Shown here: positions 50,019 through 63,502 of the stretch, piece by piece
How positions within the stretch are numbered: the stretch's first letter is position 1
Layout: each line of letters starts with the position of its first letter
Source: Dendrophyllia cribrosa
Lineage: Eukaryota; Cnidaria; Anthozoa; Scleractinia; Dendrophylliidae
DNA length: 64,000 nucleotides
Assembly (NCBI GenBank): GCA_024195265.1
Contig: JAJLRJ010000003.1
Location: forward strand, 33,835,143 to 33,899,142
Direction: 5' to 3'
Notes under the pieces: model-generated
Database searches by the model: none
The model's input: only the letters and a program-made list of their open reading frames with translations
Told to the model about the DNA's origin: nothing
Position numbers and translations under genes: made by a program

Positions 50019-50402
50019 AAAACTGCTCTTTAATAATGCTTTGTTGTTGTTGGTTTTAAGCCAGCTTTTTGTTTGCCCGAAAACAATCCCTTGTATTAAA
50101 AATTAAACTCTCTGAAATATTCCCTCCAAACGTTCTTCTAGTGAATTATCTGATTTACAACCGATGGATGGAACAATTCAACGATATTTTTAACAATCAA
50201 TTGGAGTTGATGCAAGGGGATAAATATGAATAGACTCACCGAAAAACAGGGGGAAAATAAAACACTTCTCAATCGCTAAATAAAGAGGCAATAAAGGAGT
50301 ACGGTTAAAAAAAGAATTTACAGATCGAATAACGTATTTTTGTTGTATGCAATATGCATTGAAGTCATTTTGTATATATACGTGAAATATATATACGTGT
50401 AA

Positions 50403-50433
50403 CGTCATTATACATTATATATGTATAATGACG
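50403..50433. repeat. Perfect AT-rich hairpin beside the gap
   Basis: CGTCATTATACAT and ATGTATAATGACG are perfect 13-bp arms around 5 bases. It sits 44 bases from the N gap in AT-rich sequence, which may be why the contig ended. Confidence 0.9.
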
Positions 50434-50477
50434 AAAAAATAAAACGTTTTTACTTGTATGTAAACTGTCACACAATT

Positions 50478-50977
50478 NNNNNNNNNNNNNNNNNNNNNNN
50501 NNNNNNNNNNNNNNNNNNNNNNNNNNNNNNNNNNNNNNNNNNNNNNNNNNNNNNNNNNNNNNNNNNNNNNNNNNNNNNNNNNNNNNNNNNNNNNNNNNNN
50601 NNNNNNNNNNNNNNNNNNNNNNNNNNNNNNNNNNNNNNNNNNNNNNNNNNNNNNNNNNNNNNNNNNNNNNNNNNNNNNNNNNNNNNNNNNNNNNNNNNNN
50701 NNNNNNNNNNNNNNNNNNNNNNNNNNNNNNNNNNNNNNNNNNNNNNNNNNNNNNNNNNNNNNNNNNNNNNNNNNNNNNNNNNNNNNNNNNNNNNNNNNNN
50801 NNNNNNNNNNNNNNNNNNNNNNNNNNNNNNNNNNNNNNNNNNNNNNNNNNNNNNNNNNNNNNNNNNNNNNNNNNNNNNNNNNNNNNNNNNNNNNNNNNNN
50901 NNNNNNNNNNNNNNNNNNNNNNNNNNNNNNNNNNNNNNNNNNNNNNNNNNNNNNNNNNNNNNNNNNNNNNNNNNNNN
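50478..50977. other. Assembly gap of 500 N
   Basis: Exactly 500 unknown bases. A round number is typical of a scaffolding gap whose true size is not known. Confidence 0.99.
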
Positions 50978-51167
50978 TTTCTTATCAAGCTACGATGGCC
51001 CAAGAACAAAAGTCTTTCTTAGGGTCTTTTGTAAGCCAGTACATGGAGCAAGTTTGACTGGGGGATCCACCGTTAGGCTAGCCTGTCTAAATACCGTAAT
51101 AATTCGATTTAGCACCCGGAGTGTTTATTTATTTTGATAGCTCTTGGGAGGGCGCTTATAGGCCTTT

Positions 51168-51533
51168 ATCACGCGGTGGCCATGTTGACTCCCATGTTTT
51201 TTAAAATTTGCATATTTTTACCTTTGAATGAAGAAAAACAATGTTTATTGGTATAATTTTAACATTTTTACGTAATTTAGCGGTTATTTATTAGTTTTGA
51301 TTAATTTTGAGTCAATTTCGATCTAAGATGGAGGCCGTATAACTAATTACCTAATAACTACGTCATATGAGGTCATCGTTCCATTGTGCGGACCACAAAG
51401 TTGACAGTTTTGGACGAACTATGTGCCCTCTAGGTTTCATTGTCATAGCCTTAATGTTCTTGAAGTTACGAGGGGGGAGGGGGACACCTAGGCTCAGGAA
51501 CTCAAAAAAAGCCCAGGCAAAATAGGGTTAATA
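51168..51533 (+). repeat. Dispersed repeat, degenerate copy (duplicate of 8395-8760)
   Basis: Same sequence as 8395-8760 apart from one T fewer in a T-run. Confidence 0.7.
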
Positions 51534-51817
51534 TATTTTTTTAGTTTCATCACGTTTGGCAATTTTCTCTTTCCACTTCAAGATAATAAAGCAAGCTGGT
51601 CATAATTACGAAAGCGCGATATTTCCCTTCAATTATACGTTACTAGCATTATATTACTGCGATTATAATCAATTTCACTCCAAAGTTTAAATGCTGCGAA
51701 CTGGCTCTAAAATTTGTTTCGAGCTTTCACTTTTCATAAATATTAAACAAGATTTCCCAGTGTGAATACTAAGCGGTTATCAAGGACTATACAGTTAAAA
51801 CAACTCCCCGTTATAGA

Positions 51818-52220
51818 CCAATATCACGCTAGCATGGCACAAAAATATATTTAGCTTATTGGGTAAAAGAGCCCAGCATCAAATTCAGCATATCGATATT
51901 AGTAAAACTACAAAGTTTTGTAAAGATTGCTAGAAAACTGACGAAGAAATGAAATTTTGAAACTGAGCATTTTTACAAAGAAATGTATGGTGGACGGGCA
52001 TAGATTGCCCGTCCAGCCTCGTTTTGGTGTTTTTCCCATACATTTCTTTGTAAAAATTAGGCCAGAGTACTAAGTTTCAAAAGTTCATATCTCCGTCAGT
52101 GTACGAGCAATCTTTACGAAACTTTACAGTTTTACTAATATTGGTGTGCTGAATATTGATACTGGACTCTTTTTGCCATTAAATTAAATATATTTTCATG
52201 CCATGCTGGCGTGATATTGG
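51818..52220. repeat. Foldback element (duplicate of 9046-9448)
   Basis: Same CCAATATCACGC / GCGTGATATTGG ends. Confidence 0.85.
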
Positions 52221-54677
52221 TGTATTGCGGCCCTTTGCCAGTTTGCAATAAATATTTTCATGTTGATCGGAGGTCATTTCGTTTCTGTCTCACGTACCTT
52301 TGACGGTTTGTCAGCTTTCCCTATTAGGAACTTTGGTTATTACAGCAATAGTTTTCATTGACTCTCTGCAGATAAACGTTCTACATTTTGCGTTCAAGTA
52401 CGTTTGCTATATCTGTGTTGAACTGTATCGGTACTTAAATGGAACCTCCATTGTCATAACAAATGAAATATTTTTTCATTGTACAAAATAATTGATATGA
52501 ATATCGTCTATTTTCGCTTTTAAATTTCCGAGCGCCGCGAGTTTGAAATTTTATGACGTCATATGGGTGCCACTATTGTTAAGAATCGACGTTCCTTTGT
52601 ATGAAACAATAAGACAACCGTATGACGTCATAAATATTCAAAATGGCGGCACACGGGAAATTTAGATTTTTTGCCAGCAATTTAACCTACGTCAATTTAC
52701 ACGGTACAAAGTTTGCTTACAACAGCCTTTTAAATACTGAATTTATAAAGCAAATTGCCAACATCGTATGTGTTTCTGATCGAAAAGATAAAAATCAATG
52801 TTTCCAAATCCACGAAAAACATTCTCGTGTTGTTATAAGCAATTTGTACCGTGAAAACTTGAATGCGCAAGGTTTTCAAGAACAGAAACAAATACTCAAT
52901 TCATAGCTCAGAAAACAACTAGGAAGACCTTTTTGCTTTTGGAAAAGAAAATAAACTGTTTAATGCAATTTTTTAAGTCTATATTTGATTGTCAATTATT
53001 GAAAAGCTTTTTTACTCGACTTGTACAATGTTTCTCTATGGTAAACGCTGTTCAATTTTCTTACATTTTCCCGCCAAAAGACTTAGAAAAATACGGGCGC
53101 CCAAAATACGCATGCGCCGTTTTTTTTTTTTAATTTTTTAACCCTTATTGTATTTAATAAATAATTAGAAGTCAACAGCAATAAGAGTTTTTCAGTTTTA
53201 TTGTATTCTTTATTCTTTCTTATTTATATTGTACAATGCTTTTTCAATAAACTAATTAAAAGGTGTGACAAAATTTTTCTTCCCATATATACTAAGTCTT
53301 TTGGCGGGAAAATTCGGAAACATTTGCACAGCGTTTCCCCTGGTAATAATTTTGTCCAAAAAAATTAATGGGCTCCCCTTAAATGTTTTTTGTTCAAAAA
53401 AAATTTTCAAGGAGTACAAATAAAAATTTATACCCGCCAAAAAAGTATACAACATCTTGTGCGAAACTCACAATTTAACTACGGTATTCACAAGCGACAT
53501 TAGCATAAGCACAAATATAAGAAAAATAAATAAATATACTGTTTCTTCTTATGTTGTTCTCATTAGGAATTAACGCGAAATAAACATAATCACAAGAAAA
53601 ATGACCATTTTTTTTTTTTCCTTGTGCCTATGCTTATGCTGTGTCAATTCCTGCGAAGACAGCATTAGAATTTCAAGTGTGTTTATTCTTCATATGTTTG
53701 TACTAATATTTCCGTCGCCAATGAAAACCAGCCTTTACCACATATTCAAAATTCTTGCACGAGACGGTGTATACGTTTAGAATATTAAAAGAAACATGGC
53801 AAGCCATAAACGAAATTCGTGAAAATTGTTTGTATACTGGTTAAAACGTTTTGCATAATGAAAATCAAAGCTTTTAAGCTTAAAAGTTCTCTTATTTGGC
53901 TTACTTAATAAGTAATTTTTGCTTCTGATTTCATTCGATCATGGAAATTTTTAGATTTTTCATAGCTTGCCATGTTGCTTTTAATAACAAGACCTTTAAC
54001 TATTGGACAGTTTCCTTTGTAGCACAGAAAAATGACCTTTTGCCAACTTTGGAGCAAGTGTATGATTCAATTTAGAACATTCAACAGACAATTAATGCTT
54101 AGCTCCATTTTCTTTGTAGAGATTAGTAAGCTTAGTACGAGCCCAATTTTTCAAAATAATAAAAGTTTGCTAAGTTTGGAGCATTCAACAGGCAATTGCT
54201 TGGAAAATGTCATTCTGTGCTACATCGAATGCCAACAGAAAAACGTCTTTTCCACCACTTAAAAACTAATTTAAGAAAGTCCATTTACAATGCTCAATGT
54301 CTGGTTTTAAGTTTTAACCTAAACACGTTCCCTTTTGTCAATTGAAATTAATTATAGAAACAAACATAAATGGCCTAAATCAAATCAAGGCGTTATACAG
54401 ACCATGATAATAATAAAATATCCGACAGCATCAAAACAACAGAACTGATTCTCCTTATGGCTAAAAAAAGCAATTTACAATTACAACGCTAGCCGTTATT
54501 TTTTCTAAGAAACTGTGGGACTGAATATTTTGCTCAGTTGTTCAACCAAACAATTCACAAATTGAGATCATAGGAAATGATGTGCCAGTAGCAGTTTTGA
54601 GTTTTATATTTCGTTTTGCAAAAAAATCCTGCTAAAATCATTTTCTGAGAATTTAGATTGAGCAATCAAGTAAAAAA

Positions 54678-55140
54678 GGTTAAAGTGCCTATAACCCCTA
54701 GGAAGGTATTTTCAGAATCAACTCTATGTAGATTGAATAGTTGAATGGTAAAATATTTCTGGTTTTGAACGTCGCGTTTGTGAGTTATAGAGATTTGAAT
54801 TTACAAACTGCAAATTAGATGACGTCAACCCGGGAATTTGCCATTATTTCTACACCAATTTACAATGCGCAGTTTACAGCTTGAAAATAATTAATTTGAT
54901 AAATGCTAAAAATAAACTGTGGATAATCGATTGATTCGTAAAAAATATTACTTGGAGGTGAAAACAAGTAGTTGTATAATAAATGATTCCCGGAATGACG
55001 TCATCTAATTAGCATTTTGTAAATTCAAATCTCTATAACTCACAAACGCGACGTTCAAAACCAGAAATATTTTACCATTCAACTATTCAATCTACATAGA
55101 GTTCTGAAAATAACTTTCTAGGGGTGATAGGCACTTTAAC
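54678..55140. repeat. Foldback element (duplicate of 11906-12368)
   Basis: Same GTTAAAGTGCCTATAACC / GATAGGCACTTTAAC ends; one base shorter near GAATAGTTGAATGG. Confidence 0.85.
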
Positions 55141-55250
55141 TATTTGTTTAAAGTGTTTATGCAGTTGACTTCGAAACGTTATCTGTTGTACTTGCTCAAA
55201 AGATAGCTTTTGTTTCTTTTTTAATTTGGTCTGTATAACAGGTCCACATT

Positions 55251-55658
55251 TTAGTTCTGAAAAGAACTGTTGTTATTAACAATGACTGACGTTTCTACAA
55301 CCTGAGCGGAAGTCATCATCAGAGCTATGTGAATTGTAAGCTGTGAATTGTAAGCTGTCAATAGCCAGTTTTGCCATGATGTGATTGATGCGTTTTGATC
55401 CGTGCATTGATAGTGTATTGTTTGTTTGTCTGTCAGTCTGTTGACAAGTTCAAGTATTTGTAGTATTCCGTACTGAAGGTAACGCATTCGGCCGAGTCCC
55501 AATCAATTCTGTGATTAATAGTGTGTATAGGGTGTTCAGCCAGTCGTATGTTCAAATTCTGTCAGACGCAGCATTTGATCTTATATACTGTACTATACTG
55601 CACCTTGTCTGTCGCTAGGCTCGTCATTGTCAACAACAACAGTTCTTTTCAGAACTAC
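55251..55658. repeat. TIR element (duplicate of 12479-12886)
   Basis: Same TTCTGAAAAGAACTGTTG ends; one substitution inside (GGCCGAGTCCC here, GGCCGATTCCC in the other copy). Confidence 0.75.
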
Positions 55659-55880
55659 ACTAACACTCGACATCCTATTGATGGGTTTAAACCAATTACA
55701 AGGTCTATATTGATCATCGAAAATTCCGGCTTTCCTCAAAACCAGAAATCAGGGCTTTATAAACTAAGCTCTTAAATATACCTACAATCGACAAGAGAAC
55801 ACAGGTACTCAATCTCACTAAAAAAAGATACCGAATAATCTTTTTTTTAGCATGGGCGACTGACAATAATTTTCCGTGCA

Positions 55881-57826
55881 TTAAGGTCGACTGGATTTAT
55901 TGGGGGCGATACCCTCCATGTTTGAGCATTAACTACGACTCCATTAACAATGACTCCATTAACAATGTTATGGAAAAATGGTCACCACAGCTATAATAGA
56001 TAAAGATGAAAATTTGTAAGACTAGTGTGAAATTAACATCGGAGTTGCCATAGCAACATAATGACGCCATGACGGTTTTTACTTGCCGTCGTATTTCTCG
56101 GCACCAGGAGGTTTTTTCGGCAATCGCTTAAGGAAGCTTGTACCTCCCATAGCGCCTCCAATATAACAAAGATTGAACAAATTCTATGAGAGCGTTTTTG
56201 AAATTTTTGGGGATGAAGTTTTGGGGATTATAAATACAGTGAAAAACATACTATCGGCATAATTGGCTAATATCTAAAGAAAACGATGCGCTTTGGGAAT
56301 GCAGTTTCATCTCTTAGTATTTTGATTCCATCTGAGATCGTGTGTGAAAAAGTGAGGGGGATTGCTTTGGCCGATTGCGAGAAAGAAATATTTGATTGGT
56401 GTGCGTTCAGATGCTTTTTTTGCCATTTTTGTATGTAATTTGGTCTACGCCTACAAATGTGACGATAATTTGGAAACCGCTTGATAATTTTTTTTTTAAA
56501 TTTGAAAATCTCGAGATTAATCATCATTTTATATGGCCTGCAAGTTTCAAGGACATTGAAAACATGTAAGGCAATAAAATAGGGCCTCCAATGTACCAAT
56601 TTTTTCCCGCGGATTTCGTGTTTACAAGTGAGCGTCCTTATTCTTCACGGGTATTGTTTTCTAGTTTCATATGCACGTGCACAACTTTAGCAAAAACTTC
56701 ATTTGCATCGAACAGAACGCTCGACTGCTTTGCAAAGAATTTTCCGAAACATGCTAATAACTGGCTTGAGAATTGTTACAACATTACGCACTCGACGTCA
56801 TGCTATTACGCTGTAATGCAGCCATACCGAGGGTCTCTATGTCCAGAAAACAAAAAAGGTATTATTCCACAGAACAATAAAGCAGGATAAAAGTCTAGAC
56901 CCACGTAATAGCGTGACATCGAGTGCGTAATGTTATTGCAATTCTCAAGCCAGTTATTAGCATGTTTCGGAAAATTCTTTGCAAAGCAGTCGAGCGTTCT
57001 GTTCGATGCAAATGAGTTTTTTGCTAAAGTTGTGCACGTGCATATAAAACTTGAAAACAATACCCGTGTATAATGAAAACGCTCACTTGTATTTTAAAAC
57101 ACAAAATCTGAGGGAAAAAATTGGTACATTTGAGGCCTTATTTAATTGCCTTGCATGTTTTCAATGTCCTTGAAACTTGCAGGCCATATAAAGTGATGAT
57201 TAATCTCGAGATTGTCAAATTATAAAAAACATTTATCAAGCGGTTTCCAAATTATCATCACATTTGTAGGCGTAGACCAAATTACATACAAAAATGGCAA
57301 AAAGAGCGGCTGAACGCATGTTAATCAAATCCTTCTTTCTCGCAATCGGCTAAAGCAATCCCCCTCACTTTTTCAAACACGATTTAAATTGAATCAAACT
57401 ACTATGAGATGAAACTACATTCCCAAAGCGTATCGTTTTCTTTAGATATTAGCCAATTATGTCGATAGTGTTTTTCACTGTATTTGTAATCGCCAAAACT
57501 TCATCCCCAAAAATTTCAAAAACGCTCTCATAGAATTTGTTCAATCTTTGCCATATTCGAGGCGGCTATGGGAGGTACAAGCTCCCTTTAGCGATTGCCG
57601 AAAAATCCTCCTGGTGCCGAGAAATACGACGGAAAGAAAAAACGTCATGGCGTCATTACGTTGCTATGGCAACTCCGATGTTAATTTCACACTAGTCTTA
57701 ACAAACTTTCATATTTATCTATTACAGCTGTGGTGACCGTTTGTCCATAGCATTGTTAATAGCGTCGTAGTTAATGCTCAAACTTGGAGGGTATCGCCCC
57801 AAAAAAAGCCAGTCGAGCCACCTTAA
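55881..57826. repeat. Large foldback (duplicate of 13109-15054)
   Basis: Both arms and the centre are repeated; no differences noticed. Confidence 0.88.
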
Positions 57827-60474
57827 AGGAAATACATGTCAAAAAGAAAGAACACAACCTGTAAATGCCTTTGTTCTCTTGTCAATCAGTTGATGCAGGG
57901 AACGTGTGAATAATTTTAAGGAGGCATCGACAGGCTTTAATAACGTCTTTAAATATATATTCCCAATTGATTCCATTTTTAACAATGCCAGACTTTAAAT
58001 TTGGTTAAAATGAAAAATAATTGAATAAAATTTGCCTTCGAAATTAACTGAAATAATTTTGAAAAGGAAAGTTATTTTATAGCAGCCAATTTGACCGTGG
58101 AAAAAAATAATTTGATGTGTCTATTTCGATTGTAGCGATAGATCGAATTGTGCACGAACCCAATTTATCAAACTATATATTTTTAAATGACTGTTTGCTA
58201 AGTTTGGAGCAAGTGATTCAATTTAGTACATTCAACAGACAATTGTTTGGCTCCATTTTTAACACAGTGCCAGACTTTGGTTAAATTGAAAAATGATTGA
58301 ATTAAAATTTGCCGTTTTAAATTGACTTAAATGTTTTTAATTGTGTTTGTGGACAAAATACAAACTTTTGTTTTGAGCATCTTCAGTAGTTGTTCATACC
58401 AAATCGTCATTTCGAAATATAAAATTACGACACAATATTTGGAAACAAAAAGTTCCTTTTTTAAAACAGACAATTTTAACGTGTACTGACAAAGAAGAAT
58501 CTTTTTAAAAAAACTGTTAATGCCATGTTAATATGAAATAACTTTTAAAAGGAATTTTTTTATCACAGCCAATGTAACCATGGAAACATAATTTGACGTG
58601 TCCAAATTAGGAATTTGTAGTTGATAAACTGTCAGTGCCACCTTAAAATAAAAACACCCACCACATCAACTGAGGTTATTACTGTAACGTTTATACGTAC
58701 ACGCTAAGCGATCGACCAAGCAAATCGTATTTCCTTTGTAAGTGAAGTTTTGCAAGCAATTATGTTACAATTTGACGTTTGTTTTGCATAAATATATAAT
58801 TCACCGAAACAAAAACAAAAAACAAGCCGTAAACTGAATTGTCAAATTATCAACCGTATAAATCAAACGATCGCTCAACGTCCAAATGGTGGCTGAGATT
58901 AACATTGTCAGAAGTTATTTTACTTGGGACCTAAGACCTTTCTCCCATTGCAAAACCTTTGCCGATTTCACGGTTCAGACAATTAGCAACCAGTACGCGA
59001 TTCACGACATTAAGCAAAACCAATAAACTTCAATATCCCTCCGGTTCTTCATGTGAATTTGATGAGTAGATTCTGTCAATTAGCAGTCACATCCGAATTC
59101 TCTGTTCTTCAGAATCAATACATTTGATACCAATACAAACTTAAGTATTTGCCCATGTCCAACCACCATTTGTACAAAATATGTGAACTAAACAATGTTC
59201 TTATCTTTGAAGAGATCCCTCCTGATTCGTCAATTCCAGTTTGTCCTCTTGAATTGTTTCTTCAGTCCTCCATTTTCCTGACTTTAATATTCTTTGAAGT
59301 TCCTGAAAATATACATGAACGATTAATAAGATAAAATGTTCAATTTGTGTTCTTTTACAGACGACCAAGGTTGCATTTTAGGTGCAATAGACGTGGTTTT
59401 CATTAGCAGTTCATGGTATACAATGAAAGAATTAATAAACGATTTCTAATTTCAAAATCGTTTTTCAACATTTGTTTCAAGGCCTTAGCCCCTTGAGGTG
59501 AACTATAAAATGTTATTTGAAAGACAACCCCTCAGCTTACATTGCAAGACAAACGCAATATCAAAACGAGAGACGTAGTAAAACGAAGAGAAGCTCAACG
59601 CATGTGTTTACTTCATCGAGCAAAATTTTATATTCTTGTACTGAACAAATGTATTTGTTTTGTGAAACGACTCTTACCTTCGGTTGGAGTTGTTAGGCGA
59701 CTTTTTCCTTGGCGGTACGTCTTCCAAGTTGCCTCTTGGCGCCAAAACGTTTTACAACTTGCGAGACATCTTCACACGAATACGACCGGCTTGATTTGCG
59801 GCGAGGACTACAATTTTTTCATGAATATTGATTAGAAACTTAGGCCAATTGCTGACAAATACGCTAAAGATTTTGGTGTAAAGAACGTTTGCACGCTTTT
59901 CAGTGAGGAAAGTGCAAATAAAGAAAGAAAAGCACGCGATAACAAAGTTTGCATTCAACAAGATATTTTCCTTAAATAAGGAGGTACCATGCAACAGAAA
60001 AGCAGACATACCAATTGTTTTAGCTGCTTCAACACAGCATTCAGTACTTCGCATTTCCGTTGTACCTAAAGAAGAAGGCTGGTTTGGCCAGCCGAAATAT
60101 AGTACACCTTTCAAATTTGTATCTACGTTGTATCGGTCTTTGCTTCTATACTATCATTTTTTTTGCATTTTGGACGCAGTGCGCCTTTTGTCGAATTAAC
60201 CTAGCTAGCGCGTTCACTTTGTAATCCGGGAGGAGAATTTTTATTAACCTTCGGATACACGAGGAACGGGGGTGGATACCACCCCTCTCGATTTTGCTTT
60301 TTAAATGTCTTCAGTGGCTTTTAATTTGGGATGCGATTGATTTTTCGTACGACACGTGATGAGGCCACGGCAACCAATTTTTAATAGGCATGCCGTCTGA
60401 AATGTTGAATTTTCTTTGCTATTAAATTCATTTCTTGTGGTTAGTTTGTTTGGTATCTGCACTCAGTTTCCGGG

Positions 60475-60587
60475 TGTTTCTTGGTGTTGCGAAAGCTTTT
60501 GTGTTGTGGTGTGGGTATTGTTCAGTGTCTTTTGAATCTTTTGTTTTACGTCATTTGGTGATCACACCATCCGCAATACCAAGAAAC
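60475..60587 (+). repeat. Short MITE (duplicate of 17703-17815)
   Basis: Same GTTTCTTGGTGTTGCG ends. Confidence 0.8.
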
Positions 60588-60856
60588 TACCACTTTTTTA
60601 GTCTATTGATTTAAAAATCAATGTTCGATCAAGACTCTTTAGCTTGCATGTTTTGTTTTCCCAATGTACAGCATGTGATGTTACCATAGAGAACTGTTTC
60701 TTTTAAATTTTGTTTTCTACACGTGCATATGTATGCTTAATTTATAAAAAGACAAAGGACAAATTCCCTTGAGAACATCACATGACCTACATTGAGAAAA
60801 GAAAACATACAAGCTAAAGAGGTATGTAGAGCTGTTTTTCTAGAAATCAAAGTACC

Positions 60857-61124
60857 GCTTAGGAGAGGTGGTCGCTTAGGAGAGGTGGTCGCTTAGGAGA
60901 GGTGGTAACTTAGGAGAGGTGGTCGCTTAGGAGAGGTGGTAGCTTAAGAGAGGTGGTCGCTTAGGAGAGGTGGTAGCTTAGGAGAGGTGGTCGCTTAGGA
61001 GAGGTGGTAGCTTAGGAGAGGTGGTCGCTTAAGAGAGGTGGTCGCTTGGGAAAGGTGGTCGCTTAGGAGAGGTGGTCACTTAGGAGAGGTGGTCGCTTCG
61101 GAGAGGTGGTTGCTTAAGAGAGGT
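60857..61124 (+). repeat. 17-bp minisatellite (duplicate of 18085-18352)
   Basis: Same number and order of variant units as the other copy. This argues for very recent or artefactual duplication, because such arrays change length quickly. Confidence 0.95.
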
Positions 61125-62232
61125 TCGACTGTAGTATCAATTGCCTAGTCCGATCTTTAGCCAAATTTTTGTCATTTATTTCATGACTAAAAAAAAACGG
61201 CATGAAAATCGTTTCTCGTGTTTTCTATTTTTGTCAAGCTCGCATTTACGGGTATTTTGTCACTTCTTTCAAGGAAAAATGGGAATTATCAGATCTGTGG
61301 GGAAAGTTTAGCCATCATCTTAAATCTGAACGATAATCCCATTAATTAATTTTCTTTAATAACGAGACCTGGTAATAATATCTGCCGAAAATACAATGGC
61401 AAAAAACCTCCAAAAGCTTGTTGTTGCAAAGAGAAAAAAATTGCGGAGAAACTGGACAACTGCCACACTGCCGCCGGGGTAAGTTTATAAATTTTCCATT
61501 AGTGTTTATGAAGTACAGCATGACAAATATTTAGTTTACTGTTACAAAAAGATATTTGATTCGCGTTAACGAGTGGGTGGGAGGGAGGTGGGGGCAAAAC
61601 AGTGTTGGAGCTGGGGAGAAAAGGGGCCGGAAGCCGAAGAAAAAGGGAAGAGAATAGAAGAGAAAAGGAAGACAGTTTTTTTCTTTCAGGATATATCCTG
61701 TCTTTTATTAACTGATGTCAGTTACAGAGTGAAATCTCGAATTCTTTGAATGTAAAAATGGCCCACAAGCTTTTCTGCCGTTTAACTTCAACATTCGAAC
61801 TTCAGCTTTCAAACTTGAAACTGTGTGGAATGTTCATGTTAAAGGGGTATAACACCTTTATCGTCCATCACAGCAAAAATATTTTTCCTTTCAAAAAGCC
61901 CACCTGATGCAAAACTGCAGCGAAATTAAGTACGTCAGGACGTTACATGTAAGTCCCCACGGAGGTGGGGGGAGGGGGGGATCTCATATTACAATAAAAT
62001 AGATGCTCGTCGTCACTTTTAGTGGTGCCTTTTAGAGTGTTCACTGTCAAAATTTTATCAGTTGTAGTGATCAGTTCCTTTTAATATGTAAAAACGGAAT
62101 AGATCTATGTCACTGATTTCAAAACCTAAGAGCAAGTAAGTAGAATAGTTGACGTGGGTGAAAACGCTAGTGAATGTGTTTCTACGCCCATAATACAAGA
62201 TACTCCGTACCTTATAGGGGTTCTCCATAACA

Positions 62233-62448
62233 TTAACCCTTTCACTCCCAAGAGTGCCAAACATCAAAATTCAAGAAAAATCCCAAAATTCATTTTGTAA
62301 AATATTGAAAAACAAATGGTACCATGCAAAAGTATTGCTGAAGAGGTTTCATTTGAATGGTCACACCATAGGATTTCGTCCACAGACTCTAAAGTTAGAA
62401 CTACACTAAACATGACTCCATAATTGACTCTGGGAGTGAAAGGGTTAA
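62233..62448. repeat. TTAACCCTTTCACTCCCA MITE (duplicate of 19461-19676)
   Basis: Identical ends. The C-run that follows is about two bases longer than in the other copy. Confidence 0.85.
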
Positions 62449-63403
62449 CGACAACTATCCCCGTCACTTTTATATAAGAGCCCCCCCCCCCCCCCCCTTC
62501 CCGGACATGCAAGGCGACCTCAGCTTATAATTACAGAGGCCAAAAAAAAGGCCAGATGTACCTTAGTAAACGACAATAGCGCAATTTTCGAAGGGTTGAT
62601 ACTTCATGACACAATGTTTTTACGAATTTGTTTTGTTTTTCTCCCAGTAAATACACGACCCTTTTTTGTCCACCAAATTTTCCAGATTTAAAAAAAAATC
62701 CAAATCAGAAAACATCCTGTTATAAGGTAACTTTTGTCTTAAAATTAGTTGGGTTATAAGACTTAAAAGCTTTATATTATGAGTGCAAGAAATGGAAATC
62801 ACAAGGTATAAACCTGTGCGTTTTTTACATGAAACGTTCCGGTGAAAGCGAACTGCTTTTGTTGATTTATATCTTAAATGTGATGACAAATAATGCAAGC
62901 CTCGGGCTTTGGAATTACCGTGAACCTGATGAACTTTGGAAATATATATAAAGACCCTTAAAAGGTAAGGTAGTCTATTTAAATGAAAATATTGATAGAA
63001 TTCCTCAACTCAACATTGCTTTTGCTTGTAAAGCTTCATGAAAACCATGATATGGTAGTCAATATGCAAGAATTCGGTGCGTCCTCGTTGAGACAAGAAA
63101 TGTTCCTCTTGGCTCTGGTTTCTAGTCAGCTGTGCCAAAGTCTGTAAAGTTATCAACTGAGAAGATAATCTAAAGAGCTCACTAATCACCCAGCACCAGA
63201 CACGCACCGGTGTAAAGAAAAGCACTGAACTTTCCCGCACTAGCTTAGTAGCTTATTGACTGGAACTCGTAATACCAGTTAATTTGCCCTTGAGTTGGAG
63301 TGATGCAAGCCCTCGGGTGACCACGCCCCTGTCATCATGTTGCCATGAAAACCGCTTAAATGCGGTATTGAAGTTGTCAGCTTGTACTGAGCTGTGCTGG
63401 CCG

Positions 63404-63502
63404 TCAGGTGTCCTTCTGCTGGTGTTTCTTTTGCTCCTGCAGCAACTGCTGCAGAGGTGACATGCCTTCAGATGGAGGAGTGAAGTCTGATCCCCAGATG
63501 GA
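63404..63502 (-). pseudogene. Second copy of SMG7 terminal exon
   Basis: Same acceptor and 32-residue SIWGSDF...KKHQQKDT tail with stop as 20630-20728. Within the window it has no upstream SMG7 exons, because the copy is cut at the window end. It is either the end of a duplicate gene continuing beyond the window or the same exon assembled twice. Confidence 0.8.

Noticed and set aside
50365..51137. Open frames of more than 200 codons across the gap
   Set aside because: They consist almost wholly of N translated as X.
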